Made by a program: the position numbers and the translations under genes. From contig CAVRNU010000042.1 of the NCBI GenBank assembly GCA_963722585.1, forward strand, positions 28,310 to 92,309: a stretch of 64,000 nt of DNA. The letters are read 5' to 3'. Numbering within the stretch: position 1 is the stretch's first letter; each line of letters begins with the position of its first letter. Of this stretch, positions 36,027 through 44,912 are shown piece by piece. The notes under the pieces were generated by a model. It did not search any database, was not told where the DNA came from, and saw only the letters and a list, made by a program, of their open reading frames with translations. Origin of the DNA: KBS-96 sp963722585 (lineage in GTDB: Bacteria; Acidobacteriota; Terriglobia; Bryobacterales; Bryobacteraceae).

Positions 36027-36970
36027 AGATTCACATCAATCGCGAATATGCCGCCCTATTCACCCTAGCCGCGCTCCTCCTGTTTCTCGCCTTTGCAGCG
36101 CCGGCCTTTTATTCCTGGGACAATCTCCGCGACCTCGCCCTGAGCAATCTTTCTGTTTTGCTCGTCGCCACAGGTATGACGCTGGTAATCGTAGTTGGTC
36201 AAATCGACATTTCGGTTGGATCGCTCTTTGCCATTTGCATCGTCTTTTGCGGCATTTGCGCCCGCGCCGGTGTTCCGGCGTGGCTGCTTCCGCTTGGCGG
36301 AATTCTCGTTGGAACCGCATTGGGCGCGGTAAATGGCGCGCTCGTGTCGTTTGTGAATGCGCCTTCTATCGTCGTCACCCTGGCCACCATGGTTGCCTGG
36401 CGCGAATCACTCAATTGGGCAACCGGCGGAGCGTGGGTAGAAGGCCTTCCCTCCTCCTTTCAATGGTTCGGCTTGGGGCAAACAGGCGGCGAAGCTGTTC
36501 TGTTTTCCGCCTGTGCCGCCATTTTTTCGGCGCTCTGGTGGGCCAGCCGGCACGTAGCCGCCTTCCGCGCGATTTACGCTACGGGTTCCGACGCAGAGGC
36601 AGCACGCCTGGCCGGCATCAATACAAGACGGATCGTCTTCTCCGTCTTCGCCTTCATTGGCGCTCTTACGGGACTCGCCGCTGCTTTGAATGCGGTTCGG
36701 TTTTCGGACGTTCCAGCCAATGCGGGCGTGGGCCTCGAACTTGAAGCCATCGCCGCCGTTGTCGTCGGTGGAACGCCCATTACAGGAGGCCGAGGCCGGC
36801 TGATGGGAACTCTTATCGGTGTCGCGCTGCTCGGGAGCATCGCGCCCGCGCTCACCTATCTGCAGCTGAGTCCTTATTGGAGCAAGGCAATCGGAGGAGC
36901 CATTATCCTCGTCACTGTTTTGTTCGATGCGCTTGGAGCGCGTTCTGAAATGCGGCTCGCAACCCCCTGA
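36023..36970 (+). CDS. Sugar ABC importer permease (RbsC/RhaP type)
   Basis: A 315-residue membrane protein of the branched-chain/ribose permease family. LLVATGMTLVIVVGQIDISVGSL is the characteristic conserved helix; AVVVGGTPITGGRGRLMGTLIG is the conserved C-terminal motif. The start appears to be a TTG at 36023 overlapping the upstream stop as TTGA; no ATG suits the N-terminus. It probably pairs with the second permease to form a heterodimeric channel. Confidence 0.93.
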   Translation: MKIHINREYAALFTLAALLLFLAFAAPAFYSWDNLRDLALSNLSVLLVATGMTLVIVVGQIDISVGSLFAICIVFCGICARAGVPAWLLPLGGILVGTALGAVNGALVSFVNAPSIVVTLATMVAWRESLNWATGGAWVEGLPSSFQWFGLGQTGGEAVLFSACAAIFSALWWASRHVAAFRAIYATGSDAEAARLAGINTRRIVFSVFAFIGALTGLAAALNAVRFSDVPANAGVGLELEAIAAVVVGGTPITGGRGRLMGTLIGVALLGSIAPALTYLQLSPYWSKAIGGAIILVTVLFDALGARSEMRLATP

Positions 36971-36980
36971 ACCGCCCGAC

Positions 36981-39005
36981 ATGCGCTCGACTCACCGGCA
37001 GGAATTCATACTCGCGCTCCTGATCCTTACCGAAATCGCACTCTTCAGCGTCACCGGCCAGAACTTCTTTTCCGTCGCCAACTTCTTCGAATGCGTTCGC
37101 CTGGCCGTCGAGATCGGCCTCTTATCTCTCGCCATGACTCCTGTCATCCTGACGGGAGGCATCGACCTGTCGGTTGGCTCGATGATGGGCTTAGCGGCCG
37201 TTGTCTTCGGGGCCGTTTGGCACGACGATTCCCTGCCCTTGCCTATCGCCGCAGCCGCCGCTCTTCTGACCGGAGTTCTCGGCGGCGGCATCAACGCAGG
37301 CCTCATCGCGGGCCTCGACGTCTCGCCGCTGATCGTCACCCTGGGCACCTACTCATTGTTCCGCGGCATCGCCGAGGGAATGACGGGAGCCGCGAAAAGC
37401 TATTCCAATTTTCCGCCCGGCTTTCTGTTTCTCGGGCAGGGCTACGCCGGCGGATTCGTTCCGCCGCAAGCCATCGTCTTCCTATTGGCCATCGTTTTCT
37501 TTTACCTGCTCGTGCATCGCACCGTGATAGGCCGCGCTCTCTATGCCATAGGCCTTTCGAAGGAGGGCGCCCGCTACGCCGCAATCCCTGTTGGCCGCCG
37601 GCTCGCAGCCGTCTATCTACTCTCCGGCATCTTCTCGGCTCTCGCTGCAATCATCTATGTCGCTCACATCGGCCAAGCGAAATCGGACGCGGGCACAGGC
37701 TATGAACTCATCGCGATTACCGCCGTGGTTCTCGGCGGAGCCTCGATTTTCGGAGGATCGGGCACCATTCGTGGCACGCTGTTGGGTCTCGCCGCGATCG
37801 TGATACTCGAAAACGGCTTACGGCTCTCTGCCTTGCCTGCCGAGCTCTCGGGCATTTCGACCGGCGCTCTGCTAGTGTTGACAATTGCGCTCGAGAGAAC
37901 GGCCAGCCGGCCGCCCAAGACACAAACTGCCAAAGCAAAAACCGAGGAAGCAGCCGAAATGAGAAACTCGCAACTGGCTGTTCTGTGTTCCACCGTAATC
38001 GCCGGAGCTCTCATCGTCGCGGGCAGCAACTGGTATCTGGTGCGAAGCTTGCGAACGAGTTCGTCACTTGCCAGCTCCTCTGCGACGAACGCCGGTCAGC
38101 GGCGCATCACCGTGGCCATGATGCCTAAATCGAAGGGCGATCCGTACTTCATAAGCTGCCGTGCCGGCGCGGAAGAGGCTGCCAAACAATTGAACGTGAA
38201 TCTCATTTGGGACGGGCCCACACAAGTCGATCCCGCCAAGCAAAACGAATTTGTTGAAAGCTGGATCACCCGGCACGTCGACGCCATCGCAGTCAGCGTA
38301 GGCAACGCCGTTAGCATTTCAACTGTCCTCCGAAAAGCGCGCGATCAGGGCATCAAAGTCGTTACCTGGGATGCCGACTCGGAGCCCGGGTCGCGCGACT
38401 ATTTTGTCGATCAGGCGACGCCCCAAGGCATCGGCGCGACACTCGCGGACGAAGCCGCAAAGGTCATAAACGGCAAAGGCGAGTACGCCATCATTACCGG
38501 CGCGCTCAGTGCGGCCAATCAGAACCTCTGGATCGATTACATTAAGCAGTCGATGGCCCAAAAATATCCGGGCATTAAGCTGGCTGTTATCCGTCCCAGC
38601 GATGACGATCGCGACAAGGCATTCGCCGAAACTCAAACCATTCTGAAGGTCTACCCCAATGTTCGGGCCATCATCGTCATTTCCGCTCCCGCTGTACCTG
38701 GAGCCGGCGAGGCAGTGAAACAATCCGGCCGGCAGGACGTGAAAGTAGTCGGATTATCGCTGCCAAATCTATGCAAGCCGTATGTTCACGATGGCGTGAT
38801 TTCGGCGGTCGTGCTCTGGAAGACTCGCGATCTCGCCTATCTCGCGGTTTCGGCCGCCGCCGCCCTGGCGCGAGGCCAGCTGGCCGATGGAGCCGCGTCT
38901 TTCGAAGCCGGCCGGCTCGATACGCTCAAAATCGAAGGTTCCGATATCCTGCTGGGCTCGCCCTTTGTGTTCACGAAGAATAATATCGACCAATTTGATT
39001 TTTGA
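36981..39005 (+). CDS. Fusion of sugar ABC permease (RhaQ-like) with periplasmic binding protein (RhaS-like)
   Basis: About 674 residues in one uninterrupted frame. Residues 1-~320 form a second RbsC-type permease (LSLAMTPVILTGGIDLSVGS, VVLGGASIFGGSGTIRGTLLG). A charged linker (PPKTQTAKAKTEEAAEM) and an extra membrane helix (LAVLCSTVIAGALIVAGSNW) follow. A complete sugar-binding protein domain comes next (RRITVAMMPKSKGDPYF, KVVTWDADSEPGSRDYFV, EYAIITGALSAANQNLW, VVGLSLPNLCKPYVHDG). In most systems the binding protein is a separate secreted gene. Here it appears tethered to one permease half, with the extra helix placing it in the periplasm. The frame extends to 36927, but the ATG at 36981 avoids overlap with the previous gene. 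Confidence 0.9.
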   Translation: MRSTHRQEFILALLILTEIALFSVTGQNFFSVANFFECVRLAVEIGLLSLAMTPVILTGGIDLSVGSMMGLAAVVFGAVWHDDSLPLPIAAAAALLTGVLGGGINAGLIAGLDVSPLIVTLGTYSLFRGIAEGMTGAAKSYSNFPPGFLFLGQGYAGGFVPPQAIVFLLAIVFFYLLVHRTVIGRALYAIGLSKEGARYAAIPVGRRLAAVYLLSGIFSALAAIIYVAHIGQAKSDAGTGYELIAITAVVLGGASIFGGSGTIRGTLLGLAAIVILENGLRLSALPAELSGISTGALLVLTIALERTASRPPKTQTAKAKTEEAAEMRNSQLAVLCSTVIAGALIVAGSNWYLVRSLRTSSSLASSSATNAGQRRITVAMMPKSKGDPYFISCRAGAEEAAKQLNVNLIWDGPTQVDPAKQNEFVESWITRHVDAIAVSVGNAVSISTVLRKARDQGIKVVTWDADSEPGSRDYFVDQATPQGIGATLADEAAKVINGKGEYAIITGALSAANQNLWIDYIKQSMAQKYPGIKLAVIRPSDDDRDKAFAETQTILKVYPNVRAIIVISAPAVPGAGEAVKQSGRQDVKVVGLSLPNLCKPYVHDGVISAVVLWKTRDLAYLAVSAAAALARGQLADGAASFEAGRLDTLKIEGSDILLGSPFVFTKNNIDQFDF

Positions 39006-39073
39006 GCTCGCTTTTTCGGTCGCAACGGGCATAAGGTCAATCGCGCCGCGTCCAATTGTGTCAAGCTGAAGGT

Positions 39074-39322
39074 ATGGCAAGAGGTTGGGAAAGCAAGTCG
39101 GTAGAATCCCAAATCGAATCGGCCGCCCCGCTACGGAGAGCTGCGGCCGCCTCGGCGCAGTTCACCTCCGAGCAGATCGACAAGCAAAGAGAACGCGAGA
39201 GCTTGCAGTTATCCAGAACGCGTGTGTTGCATGATCTGGACGCTGCCACGAATCCGCGCTATCGCGAGCAGCTTGAAGCCGCCCTCAAGCACTTGGACGG
39301 CAAATTGGCCGCCCTCGATTGA
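39074..39322 (+). CDS. Small conserved charged protein of unknown function
   Basis: An 82-residue soluble, highly charged, helical protein beginning MARGWESKSVESQIESA, with AAPLRRAAAASAQF and RVLHDLDAATNPRYREQL further on. I recall similar small proteins in acidobacteria but no function. The ATG at 39074 has AAGG three to seven bases upstream; the frame could open earlier at GTG 39056. It lies 68 bp after the rhamnose-type operon and may or may not be co-transcribed. Confidence 0.65.
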   Translation: MARGWESKSVESQIESAAPLRRAAAASAQFTSEQIDKQRERESLQLSRTRVLHDLDAATNPRYREQLEAALKHLDGKLAALD

Positions 39323-39392
39323 CCAAGGCGCCTCGCCCTGAAACTCCCTCGCTCTACCCCTAAGCCTTCTCTAAATCGCTAGAGGCGGCGAT

Positions 39393-40346
39393 ATGATGAA
39401 GGGCGCTATGCGTCGTCGTCCTCCCCTGTCTTGTACGCCAATCCCGGCTCTGATTGCACTGTTATCGCCCTTTACTTTGCCAGTGGTTTCAGCCCAGAGC
39501 GTGCAAAGGCCTCCAATCGTGGGTGTGGCGCATATCGGTCTGAAGACAAGCAATCTCGACGCTGCCCGCCGGTTTTATGGACACGACCTCGGCTATCAGG
39601 AGCCGTTCACTCTCGACAAACCATCCGGCGGCTTGATGCTCACCTATTTCAAAGTGAACGATCATCAGTACATTGAAATCTTTCCCGATTTGAAGAGCCC
39701 CACAGAGGACCGTCTGTCGCATATCGCCTTCGAGACCACGAATGCGAGACGTTTGCGCGATTACCTCGAGGCCAAGGGAGTAAAGGTGCCCGAGGCATTA
39801 AAGCCCGGGCTCGACGGCAATCTCAGTTTCATGATTAAAGATCCCGATGGCCACAACGTCGAATTTGTCCAGTACATGCCCGGCTCACTGCACACGCGCA
39901 ACTTTGGCAAGTTCCTTCCAGATACACGCGTGTCAAAGCGCATTATTCACGTCGGAATCACGGTCCAAAACCAGGCAGCGGCCGACCATCTTTATCACGA
40001 TATCCTCGGTTTCCATTCCATCTGGCACGGCGGAAAGACCGACAACACCACCGATTGGGTGGACATGGAAGTGCCCGACGGGACCGATTGGCTCGAGTAC
40101 ATGCTCAACGTTCATGACCCGTCCCCTCGCACCCTAGGCGTCATGCATCATCTCGCATTGGGAGTGAGCAACATCCAGGACGCATACAAAGAGGTGACCG
40201 AGCGCGGTTACAAAGCCGCGCCGCCAAAGATCGGACGTGATGGCAAATGGCAGTGCAACCTCTACGATCCCGATGGGACGCGCGCGGAACTCATGGAATT
40301 CAAACCTGTCCAGACTCCTTGCTGCTCGCCTATTCTTGGTAACTGA
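39393..40346 (+). CDS. Exported protein with two VOC (glyoxalase/dioxygenase-fold) domains
   Basis: A 317-residue protein with an N-terminal signal (ALIALLSPFTLPVVSA). Two VOC modules follow: residues ~43-165 (GVAHIGLKTSNLDAARRFYG to DPDGHNVEFVQY) and ~180-305 (RIIHVGITVQNQAAADHLYH to DPDGTRAELMEF). Paired His and Glu positions suited to a metal site are visible in both (AHIG...VEF; HVGI...ELME). VOC proteins include glyoxalase I, ring-cleavage dioxygenases and resistance proteins; the reaction cannot be chosen here. A signal peptide is unusual for glyoxalase I. It converges on the BON-domain gene. Confidence 0.85.
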   Translation: MMKGAMRRRPPLSCTPIPALIALLSPFTLPVVSAQSVQRPPIVGVAHIGLKTSNLDAARRFYGHDLGYQEPFTLDKPSGGLMLTYFKVNDHQYIEIFPDLKSPTEDRLSHIAFETTNARRLRDYLEAKGVKVPEALKPGLDGNLSFMIKDPDGHNVEFVQYMPGSLHTRNFGKFLPDTRVSKRIIHVGITVQNQAAADHLYHDILGFHSIWHGGKTDNTTDWVDMEVPDGTDWLEYMLNVHDPSPRTLGVMHHLALGVSNIQDAYKEVTERGYKAAPPKIGRDGKWQCNLYDPDGTRAELMEFKPVQTPCCSPILGN

Positions 40347-40376
40347 CAGAACCGCGACCGTAACGGAGCGGTATTA

Positions 40377-40946
40377 CTATTTCGGCTGCTGTGACTCGAC
40401 GATCAGATTATTCGTGACGGAAAAAACGTTCGGGACTTGGTTCGCGCGCACGTTAATCAAGTTCTTGTCGAAATCGTTCGCCACAACGCCTTCGAGTGTC
40501 ACATGGCCGTTCTCCACGATGATATGAATGGGAGGGATCGCGCGGTATCCGTATCGCGTCCCGAGCGTTGGATCGCCATAAATCGCCCGGTACTCGGCAA
40601 GTCGAATGCGATCGTCCATGGGTGAAAGCGGTAGAACCTTGATATTGTTAATCACCTGCGTCACGCCCTCGACTCGTTTCGTCACATTCTCCGCGCTTGA
40701 CTTCAGCGTGGGCCGGACCACCGCGCCCATCAGAGTAACTGTGCCCCCATTGACGCTAAACGCCAAATCGTCAAACACTCCGTAGAACGGCAACGTAACA
40801 AGCTGATGCCGGACTTCCCGTGCAATGCGCGTCTCGTCCGAACCCGGAACGAATGCGTCATGGTGCTGGTTATTTTGACCCGCTGCTCCCGCGAACGATA
40901 GGACGAATAACGAGACCATCGGCAGTAAGCGTGACCATCTAAACAT
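40377..40946 (-). CDS. Periplasmic protein with two BON domains
   Basis: A 189-residue protein with a signal peptide (MVSLFVLSFAGAAG). Two BON domains follow, at residues ~38-105 (VRHQLVTLPFYGVFDDLAF, VEGVTQVINNIKVLP) and ~115-185 (PIHIIVENGHVTLEGVVAN, VPNVFSVTNNLIV). OsmY-like BON proteins stabilise the envelope under osmotic or other stress; this role is inferred from the family. Confidence 0.88.
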   Translation of the reverse strand: MFRWSRLLPMVSLFVLSFAGAAGQNNQHHDAFVPGSDETRIAREVRHQLVTLPFYGVFDDLAFSVNGGTVTLMGAVVRPTLKSSAENVTKRVEGVTQVINNIKVLPLSPMDDRIRLAEYRAIYGDPTLGTRYGYRAIPPIHIIVENGHVTLEGVVANDFDKNLINVRANQVPNVFSVTNNLIVESQQPK

Positions 40947-40996
40947 ACGTCTGTAACCACCCCTTTACAAAAATGATAATAACTGTGACCTGTGGG

Positions 40997-41031
40997 GCAG
41001 GTTGTCAAACCTGCGTCCGATTGTCAATCGG
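40997..41031. repeat. Tandem short hairpins upstream of the BON gene
   Basis: GCAGGTT-GTCA-AACCTGC (40997-41014) and CCGATT-GTC-AATCGG (41017-41031) are adjacent perfect hairpins whose loops both contain GTC. They lie between the stop of the damaged TIM-barrel gene and the BON gene. They may end the upstream transcript or be an intergenic repeat. Confidence 0.55.
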
Positions 41032-41034
41032 CTA

Positions 41035-41963
41035 CTACGCGAACGTCAATCCCATTTCGCCGCCAACCCTCTTGATGTATCGTTTGCCTTCGTCGTATTC
41101 CTGGGGTGTCTTCAGATGCTCGAGCATAAGCGGAACCTCCGTGGGCAGCGCCGCAAGACCGCCTAAATAAGCCTTGTAATCCATCTGTCCGCGTCCAGGA
41201 ACCACTTCGAGGAAATGCACGTTCAGCTCAACAATCCACTGCAGATCTTTAGCATGGCACGATGCAATATGTCGGCCCCAATTTTTGGAAGCAGTCGCGA
41301 ATGTATTCCGTATTCTCGTAAAAACGCTTGGGGCAGTTGATGCCATTACACACGTCAAGATGCACCCCAAACGCCCGCCGGTCTACCGCCTTGATCAGCT
41401 CCACATAGGAGTCCGGGCCGTCCGGCAGGTTCCAGCCCATCATCTCGATAGTGAATCTCGTTCTCTTCGGCTTAATCGTATCGATGACACGGCGGCAGTT
41501 CTCGACGGTTGCATCAAAAAACTGTTTCGAGAGGTTCTTGGGATTCGGCCCGTACCACACTGTTGGATTGTACGAGCCGGCAATATCCACGCAGCAGCGC
41601 GCGCCAACAGCCTCCGCCAGCGCGCATCGCTCGATGACATATTCCAGGTTCGCGCGGCGTTTTTCCTCGTCGGGATCGAGCATGTTCTTCCACGCGCCCA
41701 CCTCCGCGATCACCACGTTGTGTTTCGAAAACGCGTTCTCTATGGCGCGCGTCCGCTCACCGTCTTTGGCGTTCGCATCGGGGCAATACGCCGCGCTATA
41801 GCCGAGCCGCCGGTGCTCTCGGGCCAGTTCATCCGGGTCGCTGGACTTCAGGAAAATTGGCCCGCCAAGCCGTATCGGGTGCGTGGACGCATGTAAAAGC
41901 GACGCGGATGCAGTCACCGCCGCCGCCGACAGAAACGAACGCCGGGTTTCAGGCGCGGCTCAT
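41035..41963 (-). pseudogene. Tat-exported sugar phosphate isomerase/epimerase-like TIM barrel, two frameshifts
   Basis: Protein pieces of a xylose-isomerase-like TIM barrel lie in three frames. The ATG at 41963 begins MSRA and meets TGA at once. One base over, the sequence reads ETRRSFLSAAAVTASA, a twin-arginine signal, and continues through ARCCVDIAGSYNPTVWYG, RFTIEMMGWNLPD and GVHLDVCNGINCP to FQKLG. A CCCC run (41276-41279) then causes a second shift, after which RHIASCHAKDLQWIVELN to QEYDEGKRYIKRVGG completes the barrel. Removing one base at each place restores a full-length protein of about 307 residues. Either the gene is decaying or these are homopolymer errors in the assembly. Confidence 0.75.
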
Positions 41964-42055
41964 AACAAATCAAACCAGCGCTTGCGATTATATCTTCAAC
42001 GCCGAACCTGATTGGCTGGTAGCTGAACGTTGCTGGCTGAAGAGCTGAGCCTCGA

Positions 42056-43012
42056 TCACTTCGATCGCCGCGGACACCCAATACCGCGATACTTTCTCGT
42101 CCAAACTGCGACCGCAATTCCCAACAACGCCAAACCTCCCAGCGCCCCTGTGTCCGGTTCGGGCACCGCGGCGCTCGAAGGCGTCTCAGTTGGAAAATAG
42201 ATGGGAAGCATGGTGAGCGGACCGGGTCCATCGACCGCGTATATCGTCGCACGGTCGTGGCGCGGGGGCACATAGTCCTCCGCTTCTGGTTCGTCCGGCA
42301 CATACGGAGCGGCAAGATTGCTCAACGGCTCGGGCAATCCTTCGATGCGAGTCATGGAAATTTCAAACGGCAACTCGGGGCCGGGATCGAGATGGGGAAC
42401 CTGCATCGATAACGACATCTGAATTGGGACCGGCGCCTCGAACTTTTTGGGGTTCGGTTCCGATTGCGCGAGCTGTGGGAGCGCCATAACCTCGGACAAA
42501 CGATTGCCGCATCGCGCCCTTGCGTAGTGAAAGCCGTCGAAAAGAAGTTGTTCACCCTTGTGAAGGGTCAACACGCGACGAGTCCAATAGATCTTGTCGC
42601 CTATCCGGTACGAGACGTGATACTGCCGGTCTTTATCCAGCGTGACAATGCGCGTGTTCTTGACTACGAAATCTGAATAGTGTTTCGCGGCAGTGCTGTC
42701 ACCGGCAAGCGCCTTTTCCAACTCTCCCCGGCTGTGAGCCCCACCCGGTATTACGGAAAAGGGATAGTAAGGGTGGCCGAAAGGGGTTGAAACCTGAGTC
42801 GCCGGAGCCGGAATGTGGGGCGCCGTAAACGAGTTGAGAGTCTCTGGCCTCTGATAAAAAAACCGCTGAACCGGAAAATAGCGGGCGCCGGCCCAACCCA
42901 TAATAGCTGCGGCCAAAACTAGCCAAGCCACCTTGGTCAGCCAAAACCCTGTCTTCCCTTCCGACACTCTTACTCCAGGCTCAGCACGGCGACTGATACC
43001 GCCTCGTCGCAC
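42056..43012 (-). CDS. Secreted protein with PEP-CTERM sorting signal
   Basis: A 318-residue protein with an N-terminal membrane/signal segment (VAWLVLAAAIMGWAGARYF). The C-terminal sorting tail has VPEPDTG, a hydrophobic helix (ALGGLALLGIAVAVW) and a basic end (RKYRG), the PEP-CTERM pattern recognised by exosortases. The middle has no family I recognise; it is proline-rich with a plausible beta domain (RIVTLDKDRQYHVSYRIGDK). The start is uncertain: the first codon is a GTG at 43012 without a good ribosome site. Exosortase is not seen in this window, although such systems usually accompany exopolysaccharide loci like the one at 1-10 kb. Confidence 0.75.
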   Translation of the reverse strand: MRRGGISRRAEPGVRVSEGKTGFWLTKVAWLVLAAAIMGWAGARYFPVQRFFYQRPETLNSFTAPHIPAPATQVSTPFGHPYYPFSVIPGGAHSRGELEKALAGDSTAAKHYSDFVVKNTRIVTLDKDRQYHVSYRIGDKIYWTRRVLTLHKGEQLLFDGFHYARARCGNRLSEVMALPQLAQSEPNPKKFEAPVPIQMSLSMQVPHLDPGPELPFEISMTRIEGLPEPLSNLAAPYVPDEPEAEDYVPPRHDRATIYAVDGPGPLTMLPIYFPTETPSSAAVPEPDTGALGGLALLGIAVAVWTRKYRGIGCPRRSK

Positions 43013-43437
43013 AGCTTAAGAAAATTGCGCATCCCATCTTTTCTAATTTGTTCTCGCCCGAGCGCCAAACTCTCAAGCGAGCCCGGCTTGCCGCGCTTCA
43101 GACCGACTTTCCACCCAAAGCTGTTTCGACTATAAGGGTTCGTTCACGGAGCAGTCAAGTCGAAGTACACCAGAATGTATGGTTTACAACAGAAATAAGA
43201 GGATGGCCCACACTGCCTCATTGTGAAGCCTCTTACCCTCCGAGATAGGATAACCGCCTTGTATTCATTCACTTCCCGGAACCTAATTTGCTTTCCCACC
43301 CGTTCTCCATCTCCCGGCGCCACCAGAAATTTCCGGGCTCCTTGCGCGTACCATAGTCTATTTTTTCCAGCATTAAAACCAGGCGCTACGCCAGACTCAC
43401 AAAAAAGCGTTATGCTATTCGCCATTAGGGGGTCAAT
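43013..43437. other. Non-coding stretch between divergent PEP-CTERM and TPR genes
   Basis: About 425 bp without a supported gene. Antisense frames here merely run into the TPR gene. I see no strong hairpin or consensus promoter. TATGCT at 43410-43415 could be a -10 element for the TPR gene, but no matching -35 is present. Confidence 0.4.
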
Positions 43438-44259
43438 ATGATCTCTTGCTCTTCTACGCGAGCATTGATAGTCACGGTTGCGTTGACGATTTCCGCGGGA
43501 GCCGGTTTCGGCCAACAGCTTCAGCACGGCGACAAGCTCCGAGCATCGACAGCAAGCTTGCCTTCTCCGGTTGCACCGCAACTCCAGACGCCAGGAACGG
43601 GAACTCACATCGCGCTCACTCCCGAAATGCGGGGCGATATTTATATGGCGCGCAAGATGTATCGTGAGGCAATTGACAAGTATCGGGAATGCAACCCTTC
43701 GGCGCAAATTGAGAACAAGATCGGGATTGCTTTTCATCAGCTGCTCGAATTTCAGCTTGCCAAGCAAAACTACGAAAGGGCTATGAAGATGGATCCCAAG
43801 TTCGCTCAAGCGATCAATAACCTGGGCACCATCTACTATTCGCAGCGCAGTTACAACAAAGCTTTGAAATACTACCGCAAGGCGCTAAAGCTCGACCCCA
43901 ATTCCGCATCGATCTGGGTGAACCTAGGCTCCGACTACTTCGCGAAACACGATATGAAACGCGCGGCCCAAGCCTACGATAAGGCTCTCCAGCTCGATCC
44001 TGAGGTTTTCGAACGCCGCAGCCAATACGGGACCCTGCTCCAGGAGCGTACAGTCGAGGACCGGGCGAGGTTCCACCTGTACCTGGCAAAGGCCTACGCG
44101 CAGCGCGGCGATAAAGAGAGGGCGCTCCTGTATCTGCGAAAGGCGCTCGAGGAAGGGATTAAGGAGCGGAAAAAAATCCCAGACATGCCGGAGTTCGCCT
44201 CCATCCGAACCGACCAGGCCTTCAAAGACCTGCTCTTGCAGAATCCGAAGCCGCTGTAA
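43438..44259 (+). CDS. Exported TPR protein
   Basis: A 273-residue protein with a signal peptide (ALIVTVALTISAGAGFG). After a ~45-residue low-complexity linker there are four to five TPR units (QLAKQNYERAMKMDPKFAQA, INNLGTIYYSQRSYNKALKY, VNLGSDYFAKHDMKRAAQAY, YLAKAYAQRGDKERALLYLR). It is a likely periplasmic scaffold; partner unknown. It precedes pyrE by 53 bp. A GGGGGT element sits six bases before the ATG. Confidence 0.82.
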   Translation: MISCSSTRALIVTVALTISAGAGFGQQLQHGDKLRASTASLPSPVAPQLQTPGTGTHIALTPEMRGDIYMARKMYREAIDKYRECNPSAQIENKIGIAFHQLLEFQLAKQNYERAMKMDPKFAQAINNLGTIYYSQRSYNKALKYYRKALKLDPNSASIWVNLGSDYFAKHDMKRAAQAYDKALQLDPEVFERRSQYGTLLQERTVEDRARFHLYLAKAYAQRGDKERALLYLRKALEEGIKERKKIPDMPEFASIRTDQAFKDLLLQNPKPL

Positions 44260-44312
44260 TACGTCCTTGACTGCTTGATTGCCCCAATAACCGGCTGGGG
44301 TATGCTCGATAC

Positions 44313-44897
44313 GTGAGCAGCCGCTTGATGAATCTCTTCGAGGAGACCGGGGCCTATTTGCGCGGACATTTCCGGCTGACCAGCGGGCTGCATAGCGGCG
44401 AGTATTTGCAGTGCGCCAAGGTGCTCGCATATCCTGCACATGCCGAGCATTTGGGAAGCGAACTCGCCCGACGTCTCCAGGAAATCGCGCCTGGAAAAAT
44501 AGATGCCATTCTCGCCCCCGCCCTCGGTGGCATCATTATTGGACACGAGGTTGCGCGATCTTTCGGTGTGCCATTCCTTTTCGCCGAGCGGGATGGCGTC
44601 ACCGGGCAAATGGTTCTGCGCCGCGGCTTTGAGGTACAGCCCGGACATTCCGTACTGGTAATTGAAGACGTTGTCACTACCGGCGGAAGTTCACGCGAAG
44701 TGGTCGAATTGTCTCGTGCCGCGGGAGCCACCGTCATAGCCGCGGGATCCATCGTCGACCGCAGCAACGGACGCGCGGATTTAGGCGTGCCGCGCGTTTC
44801 ACTCGAGCGCCTCGATGTTACCAACTACGAGCCCAATCGCTGCCCCTATTGCGAGCAAGGTATTCCCGTCGTAAAGCCCGGCTCGCGGAAGACATGA
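44313..44897 (+). CDS. pyrE: Orotate phosphoribosyltransferase
   Basis: A 194-residue enzyme of pyrimidine synthesis (orotate plus PRPP to OMP). The PRPP-binding loop VLVIEDVVTTGGSSREV is diagnostic, and LAPALGGIIIGHEVAR and FLFAERDG complete the active site. A C-terminal CPYCEQG with two cysteines is present. The start is probably GTG 44313; an internal ATG at residue 6 (44328) is possible. The truA gene follows 15 bp later. Confidence 0.95.
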   Translation: MSSRLMNLFEETGAYLRGHFRLTSGLHSGEYLQCAKVLAYPAHAEHLGSELARRLQEIAPGKIDAILAPALGGIIIGHEVARSFGVPFLFAERDGVTGQMVLRRGFEVQPGHSVLVIEDVVTTGGSSREVVELSRAAGATVIAAGSIVDRSNGRADLGVPRVSLERLDVTNYEPNRCPYCEQGIPVVKPGSRKT

Positions 44898-44912
44898 GCC
44901 GGGTCGAGGCTT

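Noticed and set aside
43144..43809. 221-codon minus-strand frame over the start of the TPR gene
   Set aside because: It overlaps the signal peptide and first repeats of a convincing TPR gene and has no coding features of its own.
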